From Azospirillum sp. B510 (lineage in GTDB: Bacteria; Pseudomonadota; Alphaproteobacteria; Azospirillales; Azospirillaceae), in contig NC_013858.1 of assembly GCF_000010725.1 (NCBI RefSeq), positions 1 to 64,000 on the forward strand: a stretch of DNA of 64,000 nucleotides, given 5' to 3'. The notes below the pieces were generated by a model that was given only the letters and a program-made list of their open reading frames with translations, was not told the origin of the DNA and did no database searches. The translations under genes and the position numbers were made by a program. Below are positions 1 through 8,097 of this stretch, piece by piece (the stretch's first letter is position 1; every line of letters begins with the position of its first letter).

Positions 1-46
1 AAACAAAAATATTTTAAATCAATTACTTACCCTGTTCCCCTTTCAT
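1..46. other. A+T-rich leader of the replication origin
   Basis: The first 35 bases are almost pure A/T and lie directly beside the first iteron, in a window that otherwise is very G+C-rich. An A+T-rich segment next to iterons is the usual DNA-unwinding element of Rep_3-type origins. That role is inferred from position and composition; I see no exact DnaA box (TTATCCACA) beside it. Confidence 0.5.
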
Positions 47-339
47 ATCCTTACTTCCTGGGGGCCGGATCCCGATCCAATGCCGCCGAAAAGCCCGCTC
101 TGCGATCCTTACGGCTTGGGGGCGGGCTTCCTTACCGCTTGGGGGCCTGCAAGCCTTTGTGACTCCTTACATGATCTTGGACATAACCCCGCGGATCCGC
201 TGAATCGCCTGTATCCTTACCGCCTGGGGGCCTTTGGATGTCTGGATCCGGTCTTGTCTGCCCCCAAGAGGTAAGGATGTAGCTTTCCCATAAAGCCCTG
301 GAGAGCGGAGATCACCATTCTCCCCCAGGCAGTAAGGAT
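47..339. repeat. Iteron cluster 1 of the replication origin
   Basis: Six copies of a roughly 20-bp iteron with consensus ATCCTTACCGCYTGGGGGCC occur here. Four are in direct orientation (47-66, 105-124, 128-147, 213-232) and two are inverted (260-278, 321-339). A degenerate copy lies near 172-190. The constant parts are CCTTAC and a run of five G, separated by about 6 bases. Iterons bind the cognate Rep initiator and set copy number. The change of orientation inside the cluster is unusual, since iterons are normally direct repeats. Confidence 0.85.
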
Positions 340-543
340 AGGGGATGGAACGTGATGGCTTTCGTCCGAATCGAGTCGTGCCGATTTGGGGTGTGCAAGG
401 CCGCGTCGAGGGGACTTCGCTTGGGATTCGCACTTTGAAAGTGCTGGCGGATCCGGCACTTCGCCGGTCTTTCCGACTCCCTTTCCCTTTTAAGAGGATT
501 CGTCGGCGTCGAAACCCAGGGGAGTCCGCGAGTCGCAGCGAAT

Positions 544-636
544 CTTCCTTACAGCATGGGGGAAACGGCCTTACCGGGTGGGGGCGAGTCGCACACCCCC
601 CGGGGCGTAAGGGTTCCGCCCCCAGGATGTAAGGAT
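544..636. repeat. Iteron cluster 2, inverted pair of pairs
   Basis: Four more copies of the same iteron lie here: two direct (544-563 and 567-586) followed by two inverted (596-615 and 618-636). Each keeps CCTTAC and the G-run, although the outer bases drift. The cluster sits between cluster 1 and the Rep gene. About 200 bases without a recognisable iteron (340-543) separate the two clusters. Confidence 0.8.
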
Positions 637-663
637 GAAAAGGAATCCGCGGCGCGACCCTTT

Positions 664-686
664 CCTTACTTGTTTTTCCGGTAAGG
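664..686. promoter_or_regulatory. Half-iteron inverted repeat, likely Rep autoregulation operator
   Basis: CCTTAC (664-669) and GTAAGG (681-686) form a perfect inverted repeat with an 11-base spacer, and neither half carries the G-run of the full iterons. It ends about 39 bases before the Rep start codon. In other Rep_3 plasmids, Rep dimers repress their own promoter at exactly this kind of inverted half-iteron, so an autoregulatory operator is the natural reading. Confidence 0.6.
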
Positions 687-724
687 ATTGATTTAGCCTC
701 CCACGGTTTCGGCGGAGGATGGTG

Positions 725-2113
725 ATGGCGGGGACGGGGCGCGGAAAGGCGCGTGGCGCGGTGGCGGAGGAGTCCGTCCCGTTGGACGCGGCTGCGCCCA
801 TGGCGTCCGAAGTGACCAAGACCGGATCCGGCCTGGTGGTGTTGGGTCCGGAGGATTTGGCCGGCGGCGCCGTGATCGACGGCGATGGCGCGGCGGCCAC
901 CCTGCCGGTCGCGGGCCCGGAAGCGGCGGCCCCGGCCGCAGGCCTGACCGCCCGCGTCGCCAGCGCCACCTTCGAGCGCGACGGCTACAAGCATCTGATC
1001 AAGGCGGCGGAGGCGGTCTACAGCTATCCGGCCAATGGCACCCGCCTGTCGCTGCCGGCGCAGAAGATGCTGAACTTCATGATCCATCTCGCCGGCAGCC
1101 AGAATTTCGCCAACAAGCTCTACCGGCTGCCCAAGCGGGTGGTGCGCGGCAACCACAAGGGCAACGAGCGCATCTTCGACGCGCTGAAGGAGATCTTCGA
1201 TTCCAGCCTGGTGGTCATCGGCCCGTTCCGTGGCCGCCGGTCGCGCGCCGAGCTGCGCATCCTCTCCAGCTATGTCCGGCCGGAGGAGGAGGAGGACAGC
1301 GACGCCGCCGACATCCATTTCCAGTTCACCGACGCCTTCCTGGAAATCCAGCGCTCGTCCCAGCTCTGGGCCAAGCTGTCCGGCCCGGCGATGGTCAAGG
1401 TCACCAGCACCTACGCGCTGAAGCTCTACGAGATCGGCATGCAGCGCTACCAGATGGATTATCCGTCGCTGGAACTGGACATCGACACGCTGCGCAAGCT
1501 GATGAATGTGCCGGAGGGCGCCTATAAGGATTTCGGCATCCTGCGCACCCGCACCATCGACCGCGCCATGGCCGAGGTGAACCAGCTCGCCCCCTTCCGC
1601 GTCAGCATGCCGGAAGACAAGATGAAGCGGAAAGGCCGCAAGATCGAGGCGGTCACCCTGGATTTCCTCGCCAAGGACGAGGAGGAGGCGGCCGAGACCT
1701 ATCTGGAGCGCGAACGCCACAGCGCCGGCAGGCGGGCGCGGCGCATCGGCAAGGTCGACACCGTGGCTCCTGCCGACCCGGTGGAGGCCGGCCTCGCCGA
1801 TCTCGGCCCGCTGCCCGACGCCGACGACGTGACGGCGCTGTGGGCCGCCGTCCTGCACGCCCTGAAGGGCAAGGTTCCCGCCCCGCTGCTGGCCGAACTG
1901 GAGCCGGACCGGGTGGAGGAGGCTCCCCAGGGCGGCCGCCGCCTCGTGCTGAAGGCCAAGAACGCCGCCGTCGCCGACACCGCCCGCATGAACCACTGGC
2001 CGAGCCTGAAATCAGCCCTGTCCTCGTTGACCGCCGGGATGATCGAGGATGTCGCCTTCGAGGTGGCGGCCCGCAAGGCGAAGGCTGCGAAGGTGGGCTC
2101 CCCCGAGGCGTAA
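725..2113 (+). CDS. Replication initiator protein, Rep_3 superfamily
   Basis: This encodes the initiator that would bind the adjacent iterons and open the origin. The product is about 462 residues. The N-terminal 70 residues are low-complexity and Ala/Gly-rich. Residues about 80-300 look like the tandem winged-helix Rep core, with an ALKLYEI segment typical of the superfamily. A charged linker and a C-terminal region follow. An ATG also exists at 719, but it abuts the GGAGG at 714-718, so the ATG at 725 has the better spacing. The gene lies downstream of ten iterons and an inverted half-iteron, and another iteron copy overlaps its stop codon. No parA/parB is in the window. The family assignment is from recalled features, not a search. 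Confidence 0.85.
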   Translation: MAGTGRGKARGAVAEESVPLDAAAPMASEVTKTGSGLVVLGPEDLAGGAVIDGDGAAATLPVAGPEAAAPAAGLTARVASATFERDGYKHLIKAAEAVYSYPANGTRLSLPAQKMLNFMIHLAGSQNFANKLYRLPKRVVRGNHKGNERIFDALKEIFDSSLVVIGPFRGRRSRAELRILSSYVRPEEEEDSDAADIHFQFTDAFLEIQRSSQLWAKLSGPAMVKVTSTYALKLYEIGMQRYQMDYPSLELDIDTLRKLMNVPEGAYKDFGILRTRTIDRAMAEVNQLAPFRVSMPEDKMKRKGRKIEAVTLDFLAKDEEEAAETYLERERHSAGRRARRIGKVDTVAPADPVEAGLADLGPLPDADDVTALWAAVLHALKGKVPAPLLAELEPDRVEEAPQGGRRLVLKAKNAAVADTARMNHWPSLKSALSSLTAGMIEDVAFEVAARKAKAAKVGSPEA

Positions 2114-2117
2114 GGAT
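2099..2117 (-). repeat. Iteron copy overlapping the rep stop codon
   Basis: On the minus strand this reads ATCCTTACGCCTCGGGGGA, a good match to the origin iteron. It covers the last codons and the TAA (2111-2113) of the Rep gene, so coding sequence and Rep-binding site overlap. Confidence 0.6.
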
Positions 2118-2146
2118 CGGGGCCTTCCGCTTCCCATCGGATAGCG

Positions 2147-3097
2147 TCATGCGCCTTTCCTAACCGTCATCCCCGCGACGCTCGCCAGCACTCCGCCACC
2201 GCTGATCGCCGCAAGTCCGATCAGCGACGGAGCGGTCAGCACATCGTCGAACAGCAAGGCGGCAAGCAGAACGCCGAAGCCGGCTCCCCAATAGCCGATC
2301 TGGCTGAACGTGACTGATCCGGCAACCTTCTGCAGGCTGAAATTCAGGACATAGGACAGCGCCGAAACCAGGACGAATCCGACAAGCCAAGGCCCGAGGA
2401 CAGGATCAGTGAAGTGCCACCGGCTGGTGGGACCGAACAGCGGCGCGAGAATCGCCATCACCACGCTCGATGTGAACAGGGTTGCGCAGGCGAAGGCCGG
2501 GGCCGAGGCACCTTTCGGCCAGAAGGCCGAACGGATGATGTTGCCGGTCGCCGTACAGGCTGGAATCAGCAAACCGATCAACACCCAGATCGGCTCGGCG
2601 AAGTCGATCGCAGCCAGTTGCTGCTGCACAATCGCCATCATGCCGAACAGTCCGATCATGACACCGGCCGATCTCCGGATGGTCATCCGTTCCAGCCCGA
2701 TTCCGGCGGCGAAGCCCATGGTCAGGATGGGCGACAGCGAATAGACCGTCGCCGTATAGGCGGGGCCGACCCGATCCACGACATGGAAGGACAGAATGGT
2801 CGGAAGCGCGACCGACACGATGCCGAGGACCAGATAGAGAAGGGGAGTACGACAGGCCGACGACAAAGACTCTCCTCGCGCCGCCAGCCACCCGGAGAGC
2901 AGAAGGCCGGCGCCCAGATTGCCGACGATGCCGAGCTGGAACGGATCGGCTCCGGCGGAGAGCGCCGCCTTGGAAACCATGATCTTCGACGCGAACAGGA
3001 AGCCGCACAGGCACAGCAGCGTCAGCGGCACGAAGGCGGGCGTACGTGCCGCTTTGCTCTGGGTTTCCGCCTGCGCCTCGGTCTGGAAATGCGCCAT
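2147..3097 (-). CDS. DMT-family (EamA) membrane transporter
   Basis: The product (about 316 residues) has roughly ten hydrophobic segments arranged as two EamA-type halves, the usual architecture of drug/metabolite exporters of the inner membrane. The substrate cannot be told from sequence. A GTG at 3118 would add seven residues; the ATG at 3097 is preferred. The gene is divergent from a MarR regulator at 3160. The short gap between them holds two related imperfect palindromes, so the MarR protein probably represses this exporter. Confidence 0.85.
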   Translation of the reverse strand: MAHFQTEAQAETQSKAARTPAFVPLTLLCLCGFLFASKIMVSKAALSAGADPFQLGIVGNLGAGLLLSGWLAARGESLSSACRTPLLYLVLGIVSVALPTILSFHVVDRVGPAYTATVYSLSPILTMGFAAGIGLERMTIRRSAGVMIGLFGMMAIVQQQLAAIDFAEPIWVLIGLLIPACTATGNIIRSAFWPKGASAPAFACATLFTSSVVMAILAPLFGPTSRWHFTDPVLGPWLVGFVLVSALSYVLNFSLQKVAGSVTFSQIGYWGAGFGVLLAALLFDDVLTAPSLIGLAAISGGGVLASVAGMTVRKGA

Positions 3098-3123
3098 GGC
3101 CTTGATCGATCCCTCCACACAGG

Positions 3124-3171
3124 TATCTTTGCGAGAAGATAATCCGCGGAGTTATCTTTGTGTCAAGACAA
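3124..3171. promoter_or_regulatory. Two MarR-type operator sites between divergent genes
   Basis: The first site is TATCTT (3124-3129) and AAGATA (3136-3141), a perfect 6-bp inverted repeat with a 6-base spacer. The second begins TTATCTT at 3152 and ends AAGACAA at 3171. They start 29 bases apart and share most bases of the TATCTTTG-N6-AAGANAA pattern. The second overlaps the proposed GTG start region of the MarR gene, which fits autorepression. Confidence 0.55.
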
Positions 3172-3684
3172 CTATATCAACCATCGGACGAGCGCGACGG
3201 TGTGGACGACCGTCGGGAGCAATGGGCGCGCGAGCTTCCGGACGTGGACACGCGTGGCATGGCGATTCTCGGCCGTGCGCGGCGGCTGGCGCTTCTGGTC
3301 CGGCCGCGGATCGATGCCGTTCTTGCGTCGCATGGCCTGGACGCCGGCGAGGCGGATGTTTTGTTCACCCTTCTTCGCGCTGGGCCGCCTTATCGGCTCC
3401 GCCCCACGGAACTGTTCAAATCGATGATGGTCTCCTCCGGCGGCATGACCCACCGTCTCAACAAGCTGTCGCAGGCGGGACTGATCGAACGCCGGCCTGC
3501 CGAGGAGGATGGCCGGAGCCTTCTGGTTCAACTGAGCGAGGAGGGCCGGCGGAAAGCCGAAGCCGCCTTCCGGGACGATATGGCTTTGGAGGCGGGGTTT
3601 CTGGCCGGCTTGTCGGATGCCGAGCAGGAGCAGCTTGCCGCCCTGCTGCGCCGTCTTGAAGGAACACTGGCCATCGACTCCTGA
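3160..3684 (+). CDS. MarR-family transcriptional regulator
   Basis: A 174-residue protein with the MarR winged helix-turn-helix between about residues 45 and 145. The recognition segment around VSSGGMTHRLNKLSQAGLIERR and the wing (EEDGRSLLVQLSEEG) are both visible. It starts at a GTG. Proteins of this family usually repress a neighbouring exporter and release DNA when they bind a small ligand. The partner here is the divergent DMT transporter, and the gap holds palindromes suited to a MarR dimer. The N-terminal 35 residues before the core are longer than usual, so a downstream start is possible. Confidence 0.85.
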   Translation: MSRQLYQPSDERDGVDDRREQWARELPDVDTRGMAILGRARRLALLVRPRIDAVLASHGLDAGEADVLFTLLRAGPPYRLRPTELFKSMMVSSGGMTHRLNKLSQAGLIERRPAEEDGRSLLVQLSEEGRRKAEAAFRDDMALEAGFLAGLSDAEQEQLAALLRRLEGTLAIDS

Positions 3685-3822
3685 TGATTGAGGCCGGTGA
3701 TCGGGGGGGGCCGCAACGCGCCACCATCCGCAAACCCTGCAATCCTCGGGCTGCCGGTGAGGCGGGGGGAGCGGCCGGGGTGGCGAATGGAACAGCCGCC
3801 GGAATCCGTTCCACGCTGTTCC

Positions 3823-3842
3823 ATCCCCCAAGCGGTAAGGAT
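3823..3842 (-). repeat. Remote iteron copy
   Basis: Read on the minus strand this is ATCCTTACCGCTTGGGGGAT, almost identical to the origin iteron at 128-147, yet it lies 3.5 kb away. It sits in the 193-base gap between the convergent marR and pspA-like genes. Confidence 0.6.
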
Positions 3843-3877
3843 CGGCGGAGTCCTCCCCCGCCGATCCCCTCAAACCC

Positions 3878-4648
3878 TCAGCCCTGCTTGGCCTTCAGCG
3901 CCGCCAGACGGTCGGACAGGCTGGTCGGCGCGGTCTTGCCCGACGCGGCGGCGAGGGCGGCGGCGATGTTCGGGTCTTCCTTCTCGGGGGCCGACGGGCG
4001 CAGCAGCTTGGCCTTGGCGTTGGCGGCCTCGGCGGCGGCCAGATCCTTGGCGGCGGTGTCCTGCATCGCCTTCAGCGCGACGGTCAGGCCGCTGGTGGCG
4101 CCGGCGAGGCCGGCGGCCTGGCGGGCGGCTTCGGCCTGGCGCTCGGCCATGGCGCGCTGCTGGTCGGCGCGGCCCATGTCGCGCTGGGCGCGGGTCAGGT
4201 CGGCGCGGGCGGACTTCAGCTTGGCGCCGGCATCGGCATAGTTCTTTTCCAGCATTTCCAGGAACTCTTGCGCCTCGACCGCGTCGCGGACCTCGCGCTC
4301 GATGTCGGGGGCCATCTCCTCCAGCATGGCGACGATGGTCTCCAGGCTCTTTTCCAGCCCGGCCTTGCGGGCGGGATCGGTCTCGGCGTCGATCTGCTGC
4401 TGGAGATGCTCGGCGGCGGCCATGCGCTGGGCCGACAGCGCCTTGATCTCGTCGGCCTCGCGCTGCTCGCGGTCATGGATGGCGCGGGCTTCCGCCACCT
4501 GCCGGCCCAGCTGGTCGAGATGCTGCTCCATGGTCCGCAGCTCCGCCTCGGTCGCGGACTTCGGATCCCAGCGCACCAGCGTCTCCATGGCGCCCTGAAC
4601 GGCCTGGTCGGTCTTGACACCCAGAAGGTTGCGGATGAAGGCAAGCAT
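3878..4648 (-). CDS. PspA/IM30-family coiled-coil protein (YjfJ-like)
   Basis: A 256-residue, highly charged Ala/Glu/Arg-rich protein predicted to be almost entirely coiled coil from about residue 25 to 190, with a short amphipathic N-terminus. This is the shape of PspA/IM30 proteins, which coat stressed inner membrane. The two upstream genes encode a DUF350 membrane protein and a DUF2491 protein. In E. coli the yjfJ (PspA family), yjfK (DUF2491) and yjfL (DUF350) genes are neighbours, so this is probably the same envelope module. An iteron-like site lies about 110 bases before its start. Confidence 0.75.
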   Translation of the reverse strand: MLAFIRNLLGVKTDQAVQGAMETLVRWDPKSATEAELRTMEQHLDQLGRQVAEARAIHDREQREADEIKALSAQRMAAAEHLQQQIDAETDPARKAGLEKSLETIVAMLEEMAPDIEREVRDAVEAQEFLEMLEKNYADAGAKLKSARADLTRAQRDMGRADQQRAMAERQAEAARQAAGLAGATSGLTVALKAMQDTAAKDLAAAEAANAKAKLLRPSAPEKEDPNIAAALAAASGKTAPTSLSDRLAALKAKQG

Positions 4649-4755
4649 GGCTCATTCCTGTCGAAGAAGGGTTGTTGGAGGCGCCGGCGCGGCAGACCGC
4701 GCGAAACGCGTCGCTTGCACAGATGGGGAGGCGGCGATCCGGGAACCAGACCCCC

Positions 4756-4775
4756 ATCCTTACCTCTCGGGGGCG
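4756..4775 (+). repeat. Remote iteron copy between the pspA-like and DUF350 genes
   Basis: ATCCTTACCTCTCGGGGGCG matches the origin iteron and is followed by a T-run. It lies in the 156-base gap upstream of the pspA-like gene, more than 4 kb from the origin clusters, so it could be bound by Rep or mark an old origin rearrangement. Confidence 0.55.
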
Positions 4776-4804
4776 TTTTTTTGGCCGCCCTTATCCCGCC
4801 ATCT

Positions 4805-5230
4805 TTATCCGGCCATGGCGGCGGCGTTGATCAGCGCCACCCCCAGCTGGATCCCGACCAGCGTCGCCGCCGACGCGATGTTGCCGGATTCGATCTGGCC
4901 GCGCAGGTCGCGGATCAGCAGCGTGGCCACGGCGAAGGCGACCAGTTGCAGGATCACCGCCACCACGCCCCACAGGACGATGTCCAGCACGACGCTGCTG
5001 GTCGCCAGCGTCGCCGCCAACGGGATGGCGAGCGCCACGATGGAGCCGCCCAGCGTCAGGCCGCCGGCGGCATTCCCCTCCGCCACCAGCCGGCCCTCGT
5101 CGAAGGGGGTGATGCGGGTGTAGACGAAGACGCCGGCCGCCAGCAGCGCCAGCGTGACGGCAAGCTGGACCAGCAGCACCGGCAGGCCGGTGCCGAGCGC
5201 GGTCAGGATGGAACCGAAGGTGCTTTCCAT
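4805..5230 (-). CDS. DUF350 family inner-membrane protein (YjfL-like)
   Basis: A 141-residue hydrophobic protein with about four transmembrane segments in two similar halves, as expected for DUF350 (YjfL). The start at 5230 was chosen because the upstream extension of the frame is proline/arginine-rich and unlike a membrane protein. It lies 25 bases downstream of the DUF2491 gene and upstream of the pspA-like gene, all on the minus strand. Biochemical function is unknown; the association with PspA-type proteins suggests an envelope-stress role. Confidence 0.8.
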   Translation of the reverse strand: MESTFGSILTALGTGLPVLLVQLAVTLALLAAGVFVYTRITPFDEGRLVAEGNAAGGLTLGGSIVALAIPLAATLATSSVVLDIVLWGVVAVILQLVAFAVATLLIRDLRGQIESGNIASAATLVGIQLGVALINAAAMAG

Positions 5231-5255
5231 GGGGCCGGCACTCTTGTCGTGTGGG

Positions 5256-7037
5256 TTAGGACAGGGAGAGGGAGGCGGGATTGACGTCGATGCCGGCGGC
5301 GATCTCGACCGACGCCCGGCCGGACCGTTCCACCGCCTCCACCAGGATATATTCGGTGGCGGGCGCCGGGGATGCCGCCCCGGTTGAGGCGCCATACAGC
5401 ATCGACCGGCTGGTCACCGTCTCGGTCCCGCGCAGGGTCTGCCGCGCCTCGCCGAGGGTGAAGGGCTGGATGCGGCTGGCGCCCGGCTGCCAGACGCGGG
5501 GATAGAGCTTGCCGTCCTTGGTCTGGAATTCCGGCCAGCCGATCATCCCCTCCGCATCGTCCAGCCAGAATCCCCACTCGCCCTCGTCGGCCGGGGTGAC
5601 GCTGTCGATGGGCGTGAAATAGCGGCATTCGTCCGGTTGCCCGTCCGGGCCGAGATGGATCTGGAAGAATCCTCCCCCCGGCAGATGCAGGCGGTAGACG
5701 GTGGCCGGGCCGGAGGTGACGGTGCCGACCGCCTCGATCGACACCAGCCGGTCGGTGCCGGTGTCCGGCGCCTTGACCTTGGTCGTGCCCTCCGCCAGCA
5801 GGAAGGGGGTGGGGTCGACGGTGACCGTCATGCCCAGCCGGAACAGCGACGGGCTGTAGGCCTTGCCGCTGAGCTTCTGGTTCACGTAATTGCCGAGCGT
5901 TCCGAACAGGGGCACGTTCGATCCTCCGTTGGAGACAGCGTTGGAAACAGGGGCCTCGGAGACCGGGGTGGATTTGGCGGGAGCGTCCATCCGCCGCCGC
6001 GCCCGCCACAGCAGGAACAGTACGGCACCCCCCAGCAGCAGCAGGCCCCACCACCAGAAGCCGTGTCCGGACCTGCGGGGCGCCTGGGATGCCTGGGCGG
6101 CGCTGGCGCTGTCCACCGAGCTTGCCGAATCGGCGCGGGCCAGGGTCGCCGGCACGTCGGGCGGCAGCTTGCCGGCCTCGCGCGGGGCGCCGGACTGGGC
6201 GGCGACCGACTGGTCGAGCTGATCCAGCTTGGCGCGCAGATCCGCATTGTCGCGGGCCAGCCGGTCGGCCTCCTGCCGCCATTCGCGATAGCCGGGGTCG
6301 TCGGCGTTGTTGTGGAAGAAGGCGGCATGGCCCGGCCGGGTCAGCGTGTCGAGCATGAACCACAGGAACAGCCCGTCCCAGATGCCGAAGCGGCGTGGGG
6401 CGCTGACGGTGTAGGGCGGCGGGGCCCAGCCATAGCCACCGTAAGGATTGGCGGGCGCCGGCCGGGTGGACGGGGTGCGGTAGGACGATCCGCCCCAGCC
6501 CCAGCTCCATCCGGAACCGCCGGTGCCGCTCCCTTGGGAGGAGGTTTGGGAGGATGCGGCCGGCTGGGTCGGGGGCGTGCGGTCGGCCTCCTGCTTGGCG
6601 CGGTAGCGGTTCAGCGCGTCGGCCGAGCCCTGCTGGCTGAAAGCCTTGTCACCGGCCGAACTGGGAGCGGAGCCGGATGGCGCGGCGACCGACGGGCTGC
6701 CGCTGCTGTCCGTCGAGGGGGTGCGTGATGCGGAGGGGCGGGAGTAGCCGCCACTGCCGCCGCTTCCGCCGCTGACGGAGGGGGTGCGCGACGGCCGTGA
6801 ATAGCCGCCCGACGACCGGCTGCTGGAACCGGCGCGGGCCTCGGCCTGCTGCGGCGCCAGGGCGACGGCCGCCGCCGTGGCGGCGATGGCGAGCGGAGCG
6901 GGAGCGGCAAGGACGGCGCCGACGGGGGCGGCCAATGGCTGCACCGTCATCAGAAGGGCGACGGCGGCGGCGCGCCATCGCGCTGTCCAGCGGTCCTGAC
7001 ACCGTGCGGGCCTGACGGGCTTCGCGGTTTGCGTCAT
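5256..7037 (-). CDS. DUF2491 (YjfK-like) protein with long Ser/Gly-rich N-terminal region
   Basis: The product is about 593 residues, far longer than E. coli YjfK (about 220). Residues 1-68 contain a hydrophobic, Ala-rich signal-like segment. Residues about 69-210 are low-complexity Ser/Gly/Pro with repeated SRTPS and GGYSRPS motifs. A second hydrophobic stretch (WDGLFLWFML) lies near 220-230, a short coiled coil at about 250-280 and a clear transmembrane helix at about 326-346. The DUF2491-like domain fills about 370-590. The ATG at 7037 is preceded by GAGGAAG and is preferred over an upstream ATG (7055) or TTG (7070). It leads the three-gene envelope module. Confidence 0.7.
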   Translation of the reverse strand: MTQTAKPVRPARCQDRWTARWRAAAVALLMTVQPLAAPVGAVLAAPAPLAIAATAAAVALAPQQAEARAGSSSRSSGGYSRPSRTPSVSGGSGGSGGYSRPSASRTPSTDSSGSPSVAAPSGSAPSSAGDKAFSQQGSADALNRYRAKQEADRTPPTQPAASSQTSSQGSGTGGSGWSWGWGGSSYRTPSTRPAPANPYGGYGWAPPPYTVSAPRRFGIWDGLFLWFMLDTLTRPGHAAFFHNNADDPGYREWRQEADRLARDNADLRAKLDQLDQSVAAQSGAPREAGKLPPDVPATLARADSASSVDSASAAQASQAPRRSGHGFWWWGLLLLGGAVLFLLWRARRRMDAPAKSTPVSEAPVSNAVSNGGSNVPLFGTLGNYVNQKLSGKAYSPSLFRLGMTVTVDPTPFLLAEGTTKVKAPDTGTDRLVSIEAVGTVTSGPATVYRLHLPGGGFFQIHLGPDGQPDECRYFTPIDSVTPADEGEWGFWLDDAEGMIGWPEFQTKDGKLYPRVWQPGASRIQPFTLGEARQTLRGTETVTSRSMLYGASTGAASPAPATEYILVEAVERSGRASVEIAAGIDVNPASLSLS

Positions 7038-7164
7038 CTTCCTCTCGCGCGTCATCCGGAGCCGGCTCAACCGGCCCTTCCGGCGATTCGTCGCGCGAGC
7101 GTAGGCAGATACGCGGCGGCGCTCAAGGGATTAACCTTTGGGCGCCGGATCTTGACAGAGCCGG

Positions 7165-7950
7165 TTACGACACCATGGACGCCGTCCGGCTGCCCTGCCC
7201 CGTTGGTTCGGGTTGCGACGGACGCGGAGTCGCCGGCCCGCCGGCGGCGGTGACGAGACGGTCGCTCGCCGCCTCCAGCCGCTCCTCCAGATCGCGCATC
7301 GCCTCGGCGCGCGGACGGCCGGGCATGATCGGCGGCAGGAACTCCACCACCACCGTGCCGGGACGCTTCAGGAAGCTGTGGCGCGGCCAATAGAGGCCGG
7401 CGTTCAGCGCCATCGGCACGATGGGAAGGTCCAGGCTTTCATAGAGCACGCCGACGCCGATCCGGTAGGGCCGGTAGGCGCCCGGCGCCACGCGGGTGCC
7501 CTGGGGAAAGATCACGATCGGGCGCCCCTCGTCCCGCACCGGGCGGGAGTTGCGGATCAGCGACTTGATCGCCGCCCCTCCGGCGCCGCGGTCGACCGGG
7601 ATCATCCGCGCCTTGGCGGCGTACCAGCCCCAGATCGGGATCCACATCAGCTCGCGCTTCAGGATGATCGCCGGATCCGTCACCAGCAGGTGGAGCTTCA
7701 TCGTCTCCCAGGCCGACTGATGCTTGGCGGCCAGCAGGAACGGACCATCCGGCAGATTCTCGCGCCCCCGCACCTCGTAACGGATGCCGACCAGCGTACG
7801 CTCCAGCCAGCCGACCGTGCGCAGGTACCAGACCACGACCGCCACCATCCGCGGGCGCGGCAGCAGCAGCATCCACAGCAGGGCGAAACACATCAGCGCG
7901 GTCCAGAGATGGAACGCGATGTTGAAGGCGAGGGACCGGATCCAGATCAT
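7165..7950 (-). CDS. plsC: 1-acyl-sn-glycerol-3-phosphate acyltransferase (PlsC family)
   Basis: A 261-residue membrane acyltransferase that would add the second acyl chain to lysophosphatidate at the inner membrane. An N-terminal hydrophobic region (about residues 5-45) precedes the catalytic block. The usual NHxSxxD motif appears as KHQSAWE, with Glu in place of Asp, and motif III appears as FPQGTR rather than FPEGTR. I recall both as common variants in one proteobacterial PlsC branch, so activity is likely. It is divergent from ftsE, with a 147-base gap. Confidence 0.85.
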   Translation of the reverse strand: MIWIRSLAFNIAFHLWTALMCFALLWMLLLPRPRMVAVVVWYLRTVGWLERTLVGIRYEVRGRENLPDGPFLLAAKHQSAWETMKLHLLVTDPAIILKRELMWIPIWGWYAAKARMIPVDRGAGGAAIKSLIRNSRPVRDEGRPIVIFPQGTRVAPGAYRPYRIGVGVLYESLDLPIVPMALNAGLYWPRHSFLKRPGTVVVEFLPPIMPGRPRAEAMRDLEERLEAASDRLVTAAGGPATPRPSQPEPTGQGSRTASMVS

Positions 7951-8097
7951 GGCCGGCAACTTGTCAGGTCTTCGCCGACTTCTCAAGTATTCCGCGCGGG
8001 TGGGAGAGGGCGGCCGGGAGATGGGGCGGGGTGGACTCCGCTCCGCGCCGGGTGCATTGTCCCCGGCGCGGAGGGTTGACGACGCTGTGGTGGGACC

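Noticed and set aside
167..1996. A 609-residue open frame on the minus strand over the origin and rep gene
   Set aside because: It runs through iterons and antisense to rep; its protein is Gln/Gly/His-rich shadow sequence of a G+C-rich gene.
6438..6450. GTAAGGAT inside the DUF2491-type gene as another iteron
   Set aside because: It lacks the run of five C/G at the required distance, so it is a chance match to the core only.
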